From the NCBI RefSeq assembly GCF_900141905.1, contig NZ_FQZF01000013.1, forward strand, positions 1 to 64,000: DNA of 64,000 nt, read 5' to 3'. Below the pieces are notes generated by a model. It was given only the letters and a program-made list of their open reading frames with translations, was not told the origin of the DNA and made no database searches. A program made the position numbers and the translations under genes. Shown piece by piece: positions 1 through 7,599 of the stretch (position 1 is the first letter of the stretch; each line of letters starts with the position of its first letter). The stretch comes from Muricoccus roseus (GTDB lineage Bacteria; Pseudomonadota; Alphaproteobacteria; Acetobacterales; Acetobacteraceae).

Positions 1-2
1 CC

Positions 3-191
3 ACCCGGCACGAGAGCCATGCCCTGTCCCAGAAACACCGCAAGCGCATCGAGGAGGCTTTCGGCTGGGCCAAGACCGTCGGCGGCATGGCCCAGACCGT
101 CTATCGTCGCATCGAACGCGTGCGATCCCGCTTCATCCTGACGATGGTCGCCAACAACCTGGCCCGACTGCCCCGGCTGCTGGCAGCATGA
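3..191 (+). mobile_element. IS5-family transposase, C-terminal end (cut by window edge)
   Basis: An open frame enters from the left edge and ends at TGA 189-191, giving about 62 residues. It contains HRKRIEEAFGWAK, which fits the R-(3)-E-(6)-K signature around the catalytic glutamate of IS5-type DDE transposases. The tail ends in NNLARLPRLL, also typical of the group. The start and left end lie outside the window, so completeness cannot be judged. The right boundary of the element is probably near 300-310, where the sequence before the next gene changes character, but I could not match a terminal inverted repeat without the left end. Confidence 0.85.
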
Positions 192-310
192 AGCCGAAAA
201 CCGGCATCCGGCGTCCATGCCGCTCGTAGGAACGGGCCGGACGCGCAAAGCCGCTGGTCCCTCCGACGGGAAAACGCTCCAGAACGCCGAGTAATTCAGC
301 GACCTGCTAA

Positions 311-328
311 GGCCGGCTTGCGCCGGCC
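311..328. repeat. Short perfect hairpin behind the IS element
   Basis: GGCCGGC (311-317) pairs perfectly with GCCGGCC (322-328) across the loop TTGC. It lies between the transposase remnant and the ribosome binding site of the next gene. It could insulate that gene from transcription out of the insertion sequence. No T-run follows. Confidence 0.4.
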
Positions 329-346
329 GGCCGGGGAGGCCATCAA

Positions 347-373
347 ATGATGCAAAGCGGGATGGCGGAATGA
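347..373 (+). CDS. Possible 8-codon leader peptide coupled to the TetR gene
   Basis: A tiny frame, MMQSGMAE then TGA, starts 8 bases after a strong GGGGAGG at 333-339. Its stop codon (371-373) overlaps the ATG (370-372) of the TetR gene as ATGA. The TetR start itself has only a weak, badly spaced GGCGGA in front of it. Translation of the regulator could therefore depend on coupling to this leader. It is equally possible that the leader is a chance reading frame; length alone gives no support. Confidence 0.3.
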   Translation: MMQSGMAE

Positions 374-1029
374 ACCGGACGGCAAGCGTGAAGAAGCCGG
401 CGCGCTGGGCGGATGCCGTCCCCGCGCGCGAGGCCCAGTTCGAGACCAAGCGCCGCGCCCTCGTGCGCGAGGCGGCCCGCGCCTTCGGCCGGCGCGGCTT
501 CCACAACACGTCGCTGGAGGAGATCGCTGAGGCGCTGGGCGTGACCAAGCCGGCGCTCTACCGCTATGTCCGCACTAAGCATGAGATCCTCTACGAGGCG
601 AAGGCGATCGCCTTCGATGCGGGGGCCGAGGCGCGCAAGGCCGCCTTCGCCGCCACGGAGGACCCGCTGGAGAGGCTCCGGCTCTACATCGTCCACTACA
701 TCGATCTGGTGACGAGCGAACTCGGCTCCTATGCCGTGCTGGCCGAGCCCGTGACCTCGCTGCCGCCGGAATATGCCGAGCCCATTCGCGCGCGCATGCG
801 CGAGGCGGACCGGGCGTTGCGCGACATGGTGCAGGCCGCGATGGATGCCGGCTCCATCTCGCCCGGAGACCCGAAGCTGGCCGTCGCCTTCTTCATGGGT
901 GCCATCAACCACATCGCCCGCTGGTACATGCCGGATGGGCCGCTCACGGGGCGGCAGATCGGGGAGGCTTTCGCCGGCTTCGTGCTGAACGGGCTGCGCG
1001 GGTCGGTCGGGGCCGACAAGAAGACCTGA
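370..1029 (+). CDS. TetR/AcrR family transcriptional regulator
   Basis: The protein has 219 residues. Residues about 27-75 form the TetR DNA-binding domain: an ARAFGRRGFHNTSLEEIAEALGVTKPALYRYVRTK helix-turn-helix stretch with the usual G-V-T-K-x-A-L-Y-x-Y/H core (shown here in parts: TSLEEIAEALGV and ALYRYVRTK). The C-terminal ligand domain is typical in size for regulators of acyl-CoA and fatty acid genes, though no ligand can be read. It lies 81 bases upstream of a Bug-type binding protein. Its own stop codon forms the first three bases of a 15-base motif repeated at two other promoters nearby, so it is one of two candidates for the local regulator; the other is the IclR protein at 3261-4013. 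Confidence 0.85.
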   Translation: MNRTASVKKPARWADAVPAREAQFETKRRALVREAARAFGRRGFHNTSLEEIAEALGVTKPALYRYVRTKHEILYEAKAIAFDAGAEARKAAFAATEDPLERLRLYIVHYIDLVTSELGSYAVLAEPVTSLPPEYAEPIRARMREADRALRDMVQAAMDAGSISPGDPKLAVAFFMGAINHIARWYMPDGPLTGRQIGEAFAGFVLNGLRGSVGADKKT

Positions 1030-1041
1030 CTCTGGAGTAAC
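1027..1041 (+). promoter_or_regulatory. Copy 1 of the motif TGACTCnnnnGTAAC, before a Bug gene
   Basis: The sequence is TGACTCTGGAGTAAC, reading toward the Bug gene that starts 70 bases further on. The inner part ACTC-TG-GAGT is a perfect short palindrome. Two other copies (3195-3209 and 4127-4141) keep TGACTC and GTAAC and also face the gene downstream of them. It is probably a regulator site overlapping a promoter; which protein binds is unknown. Confidence 0.55.
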
Positions 1042-1110
1042 ATTTCCGACCAATAAGTCGCCGCCGGAGAGCGGTGGCCGGCGGCGTGCCGGCCGGGAGG
1101 AGGACCCGGT

Positions 1111-2109
1111 ATGCGTCGGACCCGCCGCGGCCTGCTGGCACTCGGGGCTGCGTCCCCCTTTGCCGCGTGTTCCAATGCCCTTTCGCAGTCGGCGGTCCAG
1201 CCGCCCCCCAGCTATCCCGCCAAGCCCATCCGGCTGCTGATCGGCTTCGCGCCGGGCGGCGCGACCGACATCGCCGCCCGGCTCGCGGCCCCCATCCTGT
1301 CGGAGCTGCTGGGGCAGCAGGTGGTGCTGGAGAACCGCTCGGGCGCTGGCGGCAACCTGGCCACGGAGCTGACGGCCCGCGCGCCGGCGGATGGCTATAC
1401 GCTGCTGATGCTCACCCCTGGCCAGGTCGTCACCAACCCCCTGCTGATGCGCGTGCCCTGTGACCCCGAGCGGGACGTCACCGCCATCGCGCGCATGACG
1501 GCCGGCCAGCTGGTGACCGTCGTGCCGAAGGATTCCCCCTTCCGCGACCTGCGCCAACTGCTCGAGGCGGCGCGGGCGAGGTCACGCGGGAACCCCCTGT
1601 CCTACGGCACGCCGGGGCCGGGCACCTCGCAGCATATCGTCATGGAGATGCTGAAGAAGGAGGGCGGGTTCGAGGCGACGCATGTGCCCTATCGCGGCAG
1701 CGGCCCGGCCGTGGCGGATCTGATCGGCGGCAAGATCGACTTCATGACCGACAGCGTCAGCCCCACCCTGCCTCACGTGCGCGCCGGCTTGCTGCGCGCC
1801 ATCGCGGTGACGGGGAGGGAGGCCCATCCGGATTTTCCCGGCGCCGTCACCCTGGACAGCGTGGTGCCGGGAGTCGTCATGACCACCTGGGTCGGGCTGG
1901 GCGGTCCGCCGGACCTGCCGCCTGCCCTGATGGCCTACCTGACCGATGTGTTGCGGCGCACCGTGAGCCACCCCGGCTTCACGGAGCGCATCAAGGACCT
2001 CGGCGGCCAGTCCCCCTGGCTGAGCCCGCAGAACTTCACCGCCGCGGTCTCGGCCGAGCGGTCGAGCATCGGCGCGGTGATCCGCAGTGCCGGTATCCGC
2101 ATGGAGTGA
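1111..2109 (+). CDS. Bug-family solute-binding protein, possible lipoprotein
   Basis: The protein has 332 residues and starts after GGGAGGAGG. Family marks are RLLIGFAPGGATDIAARL near the N-terminus, VLENRSGAGGN, ADGYTLL and VPYRGSGPAVADLIGGK, which line the dicarboxylate-type binding cleft of Bug/TctC proteins. The leader MRRTRRGLLALG ends in PFAAC with the cysteine at position 20, which resembles a lipobox; the other Bug proteins here have ordinary signal peptides. It would be held at the outer face of the inner membrane and hand an organic acid to a TctAB-type permease, but none is in the window. The substrate cannot be read from the sequence. Confidence 0.88.
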   Translation: MRRTRRGLLALGAASPFAACSNALSQSAVQPPPSYPAKPIRLLIGFAPGGATDIAARLAAPILSELLGQQVVLENRSGAGGNLATELTARAPADGYTLLMLTPGQVVTNPLLMRVPCDPERDVTAIARMTAGQLVTVVPKDSPFRDLRQLLEAARARSRGNPLSYGTPGPGTSQHIVMEMLKKEGGFEATHVPYRGSGPAVADLIGGKIDFMTDSVSPTLPHVRAGLLRAIAVTGREAHPDFPGAVTLDSVVPGVVMTTWVGLGGPPDLPPALMAYLTDVLRRTVSHPGFTERIKDLGGQSPWLSPQNFTAAVSAERSSIGAVIRSAGIRME

Positions 2110-2116
2110 GGCTGTC

Positions 2117-2149
2117 CCGCGCCGCTTCTCCAGGGAGAGGGCGGCGCGG
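2117..2149. terminator. Hairpin between convergent genes, likely bidirectional terminator
   Basis: CCGCGCCGC (2117-2125) pairs perfectly with GCGGCGCGG (2141-2149), and the interior TCTCC/GGAGA extends the stem. It sits just after the stop of the plus-strand Bug gene and 18 bases beyond the stop of the minus-strand one. No T-run follows, which is common in GC-rich alphaproteobacteria. Confidence 0.55.
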
Positions 2150-2167
2150 TCACGGCTCTCCCGCCGC

Positions 2168-3154
2168 TCAGCTGGGCTGCGCGCCGGAGCGCCGGACGAT
2201 GCTGGTCCAGCGCGGAATCTCGGCCTCGATGAAGCGCGCGAACCGGTCGCGGTTCAGCTCGACCATGGGCCGGCTGCCATTGGCCTCGGCCACGCGGCGG
2301 ATCTCCGGGTCACGGATCGCCGTGGCCGTCGCGTCGGCGAGCTTCTCCACTACCTCGGGCGGGGAACCGGCGGGCAGCAGGATGCCGGACCAGGCTGCGG
2401 AGGTGGCGTCCGCCAGGCCGATCTCGACCACGGTGGGGACCTCCGCCAGGGCGGGGACCGCCTCCTTCGCCGTGACCAGCAGCGGGCGGAGGCGGTTCCC
2501 CTCGATATGGTCCCGCGTAGCGACCGCGTAGTCGAACATGATGTCGAGCGTGCCGGCGATGAGGTCCGTCAGCGCCGGGCCGCTGCCGGGATAGGGCACA
2601 TGCGTCATCTCGATGCCCGCGACGGTCTGGAAGAGCACGGCCGCCAGATGCGTACCGGTGCCCACGCCCGCGCTGCCGAAATTCACCTTGCCGGGATTCG
2701 CCTTGGCATAGGCGATCAGCTCCTGTGCCGTGCGGTAGGGGCGCGAGGGGTGCACCACGAGCACGTTCGGCGTCTCGAACATCGCCTGGATCGGGATGAA
2801 GCTGCGCAGCGGGTCATAAGGCAGGCGCCGGAACAGGGCGGGCGCGGTGGCGAGGGTGCCCTGTGTCCCGTAGATCATCGTGTAACCGTCCGGCGCGGCG
2901 CGCGCGCCCATCTCCGTCCCGAGCGTGCCGCCGGCTCCGGGGCGATTGTCGATGATGACGGTCTGGCCGAGCGCCCCGCCGAGCTTGCGGGCGAAGAGGC
3001 GTGAGTTGACATCCGTGATGCCGGCGGGGGTGAAGGGCACGATCCAGGTGATGGGGCGGCTGGGATAGCCGCCCTGCGCCGCCGCGCCCCTCAGCCCCCC
3101 CATGGGGCCGAGCGCCGCCAGGCCGAGGCCGAGAGCCCGTCTGGTGATCCGCAT
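2168..3154 (-). CDS. Bug-family solute-binding protein
   Basis: The protein has 328 residues, with a cleavable signal peptide of about 26 residues ending in GAAAQ. WIVPFTPAGITDVNSRL, IIDNRPGAGGTLGTE, DGYTMIYGTQG and VPYPGSGPALTDLIAGT match the Bug/TctC fold. The usual PGG turn is PAG here. The start is preceded by a GGGAGG. It is convergent with the Bug gene at 1111-2109 and lies downstream of the IclR gene on the same strand, 106 bases apart. That gap carries copy 3 of the local motif, so it has its own promoter. Substrate unknown. Confidence 0.88.
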   Translation of the reverse strand: MRITRRALGLGLAALGPMGGLRGAAAQGGYPSRPITWIVPFTPAGITDVNSRLFARKLGGALGQTVIIDNRPGAGGTLGTEMGARAAPDGYTMIYGTQGTLATAPALFRRLPYDPLRSFIPIQAMFETPNVLVVHPSRPYRTAQELIAYAKANPGKVNFGSAGVGTGTHLAAVLFQTVAGIEMTHVPYPGSGPALTDLIAGTLDIMFDYAVATRDHIEGNRLRPLLVTAKEAVPALAEVPTVVEIGLADATSAAWSGILLPAGSPPEVVEKLADATATAIRDPEIRRVAEANGSRPMVELNRDRFARFIEAEIPRWTSIVRRSGAQPS

Positions 3155-3194
3155 CCTATCCTCCCGCTTCCGGCTTTCTGCCGTGCTTTCTGTG

Positions 3195-3209
3195 GTTACC
3201 TCCGAGTCA
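3195..3209 (-). promoter_or_regulatory. Copy 3 of the motif TGACTCnnnnGTAAC, inside a larger palindrome
   Basis: On the minus strand this reads TGACTCGGAGGTAAC and faces the Bug gene whose ATG is 41 bases away. It is embedded in a wider inverted repeat: CTCCGA (3200-3205) and TCGGAG (3210-3215) flank GTCA, with outer arms GGTTAC and GTGACC. Such symmetry suits a dimeric regulator. Confidence 0.55.
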
Positions 3210-3260
3210 TCGGAGTGACCGACAGGATACCGGAGGAGATGCGGGAATCAACGCGCGTCT

Positions 3261-4013
3261 TCAGGTGGCGGGGGCGGGACGCCCGAAGAGGAGGGGGCGC
3301 ACCTCCTCCAGTGCGGCACGGTAGGTCTCACGGCTGGCCTCGAGCCGCGTGGTCGGGCCGGCGAGGGAGATGGCCAGGGGCTCCCCCCCGACGAGGCCGG
3401 CGATGGCGATGGCGGCCACGCCTTCGCCGGCCTCGTCGGCCACCCAGGCCCAGCCGCGCGCCCGCACCTCCTCAATGGAGGCTTCCAGCCGGCCGGGATC
3501 GGTGATGGCGGCCGGGCCGAGTTGCCGGAGGGGGCGGGCGCGGATGGCGCGGCGCATCTCCTCCGGCGGCATCAGCGCGAGCAGCGCTTTGCCGAGTGCG
3601 GAGGCGTGCATGGCCAGGCGCTCGCCCGCGCGCAGCATGTATCGCAGGGGGTGGCTCCCCTCCTGGATGGCGACCACCTGCACCCGCATCCTGTCCGGCC
3701 GGCCGCAGATGGCCGTCTCGCCCGTCCGCTCACTCAGGGCCGCGATCGCATCCGCCGCGAAGGTGGCGATCGGGTCCCGCTCCGCGGACTGGCGCGCCAC
3801 GTCGAGCAGGCGGCGCGTGGGGTAGAAACGGCGCGAGCGGACGGTGCGGAGCAGGTATCCGGCCTCGTGCAGCGTGTGCAGCAGGTCCGAGGTGCTGCTC
3901 TCCGGCAAGCCGATCAGACGGGCGATCTCGGCATTGGAAAGATCGCGCTGCTCCCGGGCGAAGATCTCGAAGACGGCCAGGGTGCGCAGGGTCGCCGGAA
4001 CGGTGGTCGGCAT
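3261..4013 (-). CDS. IclR family transcriptional regulator
   Basis: The protein has 250 residues. Residues about 8-70 are the winged helix-turn-helix (LSNAEIARLIGLPESSTSDLL, then a wing ending FYPTRRLL). Residues about 85-245 form the IclR effector domain with LRYMLRAGERLAMHASALGKALLA. It is divergent from the acyl-CoA dehydrogenase gene and sits upstream of a Bug gene on its own strand. Both of those genes carry the shared 15-base motif, so this protein is a plausible regulator of uptake and breakdown of one organic acid. Binding has not been shown. Confidence 0.88.
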   Translation of the reverse strand: MPTTVPATLRTLAVFEIFAREQRDLSNAEIARLIGLPESSTSDLLHTLHEAGYLLRTVRSRRFYPTRRLLDVARQSAERDPIATFAADAIAALSERTGETAICGRPDRMRVQVVAIQEGSHPLRYMLRAGERLAMHASALGKALLALMPPEEMRRAIRARPLRQLGPAAITDPGRLEASIEEVRARGWAWVADEAGEGVAAIAIAGLVGGEPLAISLAGPTTRLEASRETYRAALEEVRPLLFGRPAPAT

Positions 4014-4125
4014 TGGGGTTCCAGGAGCTGGGGAGGGGGATCCGCTGCGCCATGCCGTTAGACGAGCGGCCGCCCGCTTTCCAGGCTGGCATCGCTCGGA
4101 CGGGCGTAACCTCCGCGATGAAGCG

Positions 4126-4153
4126 TTGACTCTAAAGTAACCCCCGCTACCAT
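4126..4153 (+). promoter_or_regulatory. Promoter of the acyl-CoA unit with motif copy 2
   Basis: TTGACT (4126-4131), 16 bases, then TACCAT (4148-4153) resembles a sigma-70 promoter. The motif TGACTCTAAAGTAAC (4127-4141) overlaps the -35 box and spacer, a position where a bound repressor would block RNA polymerase. The first gene starts at 4283, leaving a leader of about 120 bases. Confidence 0.5.
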
Positions 4154-4282
4154 GGCTTCACTTGAGCGGGATGCCAGGGCGGGAAACGCCCGGCGATGGG
4201 AAGGAAGCGGGTATGGCGCGCCTTGGGCGAGGGGATCACCGATCGCGACATCCGGGCGCGGCTGGCCGGCGCGGAGGTCTGC

Positions 4283-5431
4283 ATGGCCATTGACCTCACC
4301 CCGGAGCAGGAATTGCTTCGAGACAATGTGCGCCGGTTCATGGAGCGCCGTGTCGTCCCCCTGATCAACGGGCACGAGGCCGCGAAGACCTTTCCCTTCG
4401 AGATCCTCGGCGAGCTGGCGGAGTTCGGCTATCTCGGGGGCCGCCTGCCGGAGGCGGATGGCGGCTTCGGGCTGGACTATGTCACCTGGGGGATGCTGCT
4501 GGAGCAGACGGGCTACTACTGGATGTCGCTCCGCACCCTCGTGAACATCACCAACGGCGCGATCAACCGCCTGCATGCCCACGGCACGCCGGAACAGCAT
4601 GAGCGCTTCCTGCGGCCGCTGCTGGAGAACCGCCGCCAGGCCTGCTTCGGGCTGACGGAGCCCGATACCGGCTCCAATGCCGCCGGCGTGCAGGCGCGCG
4701 CGGACCGCAAGGGCGACACCTACGTCCTGAACGGGCGGAAGATGTGGATCACCAACGGCACCAACGCCGATTTCGCGATCGTCATCGCCCGCACCTTCAG
4801 CCCAGATTGCGACGGGCAGCTCTCCGCCTTTATCGTGGAGCGGGATCTGGCGCGCTACGACGTGCGGCCGCTGGATACGATGGTGCTGCGCTGCACCGGC
4901 ACGGCCGAGCTCGGCTTCACGGACGTGACGATCCCCCGGGAGAATCTGCTGGGCGAAGAGGGCGGTGCCTTTCGCAACGTCCTCAAGGGGCTGAATGCCG
5001 CGCGGGTGAACATCGCCATGGGCGCGGTCGGCGCCGCGCAGGCGGCGCTGGACCTCTCGGTGGAGTATGCGAGGACCCGCAAGCAGTTCGGCAAGCCGAT
5101 CGGCAGCTTCCAGCTGATCCAGAAGCATATCGTGGACATGACCATCCGGACCGAGGCGGCGCGCGCCCTGGCCTACAACGCCGCCATCGCCCTGGACCGT
5201 GGGCGCGACGCCCGCACCGAATGCTCCATCGCCAAGCTCTACGCGACCGAGGCGGCGCATGAGGTGGCGAACATGGCCCTCCAGGTGCATGGAGGGCTCG
5301 GCTATTCGACCGACTACCCGATCGAGCGCATCTTCCGCGACACCCGCGGCGGCATGATCCCGGAGGGGACGACGGAGATCCAGACGCTCATCGCCGGGCG
5401 AGAGATCCTCGGACTCTCGGCGCTGACATGA
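4283..5431 (+). CDS. Acyl-CoA dehydrogenase
   Basis: The protein has 382 residues when started at ATG 4283 (GGAGG a few bases before, and MAIDLTPEQELLRDNVRRF matches the family start); an upstream ATG at 4196 would add a 29-residue tail with no family match. It is a flavoprotein that oxidises an acyl-CoA to the 2-enoyl-CoA. It shows CFGLTEPDTGSN and WITNGTNADF for FAD and substrate binding, the RKQFGKPIGSFQ helix, and MIPEGTTEIQ whose glutamate sits at the usual catalytic base position. It overlaps the following acyl-CoA synthetase by ATGA, implying coupled expression. Chain length or branching of the substrate cannot be judged. Confidence 0.92.
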   Translation: MAIDLTPEQELLRDNVRRFMERRVVPLINGHEAAKTFPFEILGELAEFGYLGGRLPEADGGFGLDYVTWGMLLEQTGYYWMSLRTLVNITNGAINRLHAHGTPEQHERFLRPLLENRRQACFGLTEPDTGSNAAGVQARADRKGDTYVLNGRKMWITNGTNADFAIVIARTFSPDCDGQLSAFIVERDLARYDVRPLDTMVLRCTGTAELGFTDVTIPRENLLGEEGGAFRNVLKGLNAARVNIAMGAVGAAQAALDLSVEYARTRKQFGKPIGSFQLIQKHIVDMTIRTEAARALAYNAAIALDRGRDARTECSIAKLYATEAAHEVANMALQVHGGLGYSTDYPIERIFRDTRGGMIPEGTTEIQTLIAGREILGLSALT

Positions 5432-7521
5432 GCGGCTTCTCCGACCTCGCCCCGCTCTTCGACCCGCGCTCCGTCGTGCTGGTCGGCGCTTCCGAGCGCG
5501 CCGCGAGCGTGGGCGGCCGCACCCTCGCCAATATCCTGGACCATTCGGACTTCCGCGGCACGCTGCACCTTGTGAACGCGTCGCGGCCGGAGATCCGGGG
5601 CCTGCCCTGCCACAGGCGCGTCGCGGACCTGCCTTCCGCGCCGGAGCTGGCGATCATCGCCGTGCCCGCCGCGGGCGTCATGGAGGCGCTGCGGGAATGC
5701 GCCGCCCTCGGGGTAAGGATCTGCGTCATCCTCACCTCCGGCTTCGGCGAGACGGGCGAGGAGGGCCGCGCCGTCGAGGCGGAGATGAAGGTGCTCGCGC
5801 AGTCCACGGGGATGCGCCTCTACGGGCCGAACTGCCCGGGGGTGACGAACATCAACAAGCGCCTCGGCTTCACCTTCTCCCCCGCCTTCAAGGATGACCT
5901 GCGCCCCGGCCCGATCGGGCTGGCGACGCAGGGCGGCGGGCTCGGGCGGAACCTGATCCAGTCCGTGGAGCGCGGCGCCGGCTTCGCCCTCTGGTGCTCC
6001 ACCGGCAATGAGGTGGACCTGCAGGTCGCCGACTTCATCCACTACATGGCCGGTGCGCCCGATGTGCGGGTGATCGGTACCATCCTGGAGGGCATTAAGG
6101 ACGGGCCGCGCTTCCTCGCCGCCGCCCGGGCCGCCGCGGAGGCCGGCAAGCCGGTCGTCGCGCTGAAGGTCGGCCGGTCGGAATATGGGATGAAGGCCGC
6201 CGCGTCCCACACCGCCTCGCTCACCGGCTCCGCAGAGGTGAACAGCGCCGCCTTCCGGCAGCTCGGCATCATCGAGGTGGATGACGTGGACGAGCTGGTG
6301 GACGTCGCCTCGCTTCTCGCACGCGGCCGGCCGCCGCGCGGCGCGCGGGTCGCCGTCTTCGGCTCCTCGGGCGGGGCCTGCGCGCTCGCCGCCGATATGG
6401 TGGGGCAGGCCGGGCTGGTTCTGGCCGAGTTCGCGCCGGAGACCACCGTGCTGCTGGCGGAGAAGCTTCCTTCCTATGCCGCGCTCGGCAACCCGGTGGA
6501 TACCACGACTGTCACCCTGACCAATCCCGCCGTGATCGAGGAGACGCTCGCCGCGGTGGCGAACGACCCGGCCGTGTCGCTGGTCATGCTGCCCATGCCG
6601 CTGGATTACGGCCCCGTCTCGCAGGTCGTGGCGGAGCGGATGGCGGCCGCACAGCTCCGGTCGCCCATCCCGCTCGTCCCGGTCTGGATGAGCGAACGGA
6701 CCGGCGCGGCCTACCGGCATTTCGCCGGAGCGGGGATGGTGCCGATCCGCAGCCTGCGCAACGCGGCCAAGGCGTTCCGCCGCTTCATCGACCGCGGCGC
6801 GTGGGAGGCGGGCAGGATGCCCGAAGGCCTCGGCGCGGGCGTGCCGGAGGGGCCGACCAGAACCCTGTCCGAGGCGGAGGGCAAAGCGATGCTGCGCGGC
6901 GCAGGCCTTGCCGTGCCGGACGGCGCGGTCGTCCGCTCGGAGGCGGAAGCCGTGGCGCTCGCCCCCAGGCTGGGCTTTCCCGTCGCCGTGAAGGTCGCCA
7001 GCGCCGACATTCTGCACAAATCCGATGTCGGCGGCGTGGTGCTGGGGCTCCGGACGGCGGAGGAGGCCGGGGCGGCGGTCGGGGCCGTCATCAAGGCCGC
7101 CCGGGCGCATCAGCCGGCTGCACGGATCGACGGCGCGCTGGTGGAGCGGATGGCGCCCCCGGGGGGGCAGGAGATCCTGCTCTCTGTTTCGCGCGACCCG
7201 GTGCTCGGCCATGTGATGACCTGCGGCCTCGGAGGGGTGCATGTGGAGTTGCTGCGGGATGTCACCCGCCGGCTCCTGCCGGTGGACGCCGCCGAGGCCG
7301 GGAGGATGCTGCGGGAGCTGCGCGGCTTCCCGCTCCTCGAAGGACTGCGCGGTGCGGCAGCCTGTGACGTGGAGGCGCTTTGCGCAGCCATGGCGGCGGT
7401 GTCTGCCCTGGTGGAGGCGCGGCCGGGAGAAATCGAGGAGATCGAGATCAACCCGCTGCGCGTCGGCGCGAGAGGGGAGGGCGCCTGGGTGCTGGACGCG
7501 GTGGTGACGCTGCGCGGGTGA
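5428..7521 (+). CDS. ADP-forming acyl-CoA synthetase (acetate--CoA ligase family)
   Basis: The protein has 697 residues with alpha and beta parts fused. Residues 1-140 are a CoA-binding Rossmann domain (FDPRSVVLVGASERAASVGG). The middle holds the succinyl-CoA-ligase-like domains with AAASHTASLTGS, whose histidine is the expected phosphorylated residue. From about residue 480 a C-terminal ATP-grasp domain follows (FPVAVKVASADILHKSDVGGV, ending in EIEINPLRV). The enzyme joins a carboxylic acid to CoA using ATP. Its coupling to the acyl-CoA dehydrogenase suggests that it makes that enzyme's substrate. The exact acid is unknown. Confidence 0.9.
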   Translation: MSGFSDLAPLFDPRSVVLVGASERAASVGGRTLANILDHSDFRGTLHLVNASRPEIRGLPCHRRVADLPSAPELAIIAVPAAGVMEALRECAALGVRICVILTSGFGETGEEGRAVEAEMKVLAQSTGMRLYGPNCPGVTNINKRLGFTFSPAFKDDLRPGPIGLATQGGGLGRNLIQSVERGAGFALWCSTGNEVDLQVADFIHYMAGAPDVRVIGTILEGIKDGPRFLAAARAAAEAGKPVVALKVGRSEYGMKAAASHTASLTGSAEVNSAAFRQLGIIEVDDVDELVDVASLLARGRPPRGARVAVFGSSGGACALAADMVGQAGLVLAEFAPETTVLLAEKLPSYAALGNPVDTTTVTLTNPAVIEETLAAVANDPAVSLVMLPMPLDYGPVSQVVAERMAAAQLRSPIPLVPVWMSERTGAAYRHFAGAGMVPIRSLRNAAKAFRRFIDRGAWEAGRMPEGLGAGVPEGPTRTLSEAEGKAMLRGAGLAVPDGAVVRSEAEAVALAPRLGFPVAVKVASADILHKSDVGGVVLGLRTAEEAGAAVGAVIKAARAHQPAARIDGALVERMAPPGGQEILLSVSRDPVLGHVMTCGLGGVHVELLRDVTRRLLPVDAAEAGRMLRELRGFPLLEGLRGAAACDVEALCAAMAAVSALVEARPGEIEEIEINPLRVGARGEGAWVLDAVVTLRG

Positions 7522-7599
7522 CGCGCGCTGTCACGGCGGCCGCGATGATCGCGACCTTGTTCTCCAAGTCCCGCGCGATGCGCGCCGGCAGCGTGTCGC

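Noticed and set aside
5314-7242. A 642-codon minus-strand frame opposite the acyl-CoA synthetase
   Set aside because: Low-complexity Arg/Gly/His-rich translation without motifs, opposite a well-supported gene.
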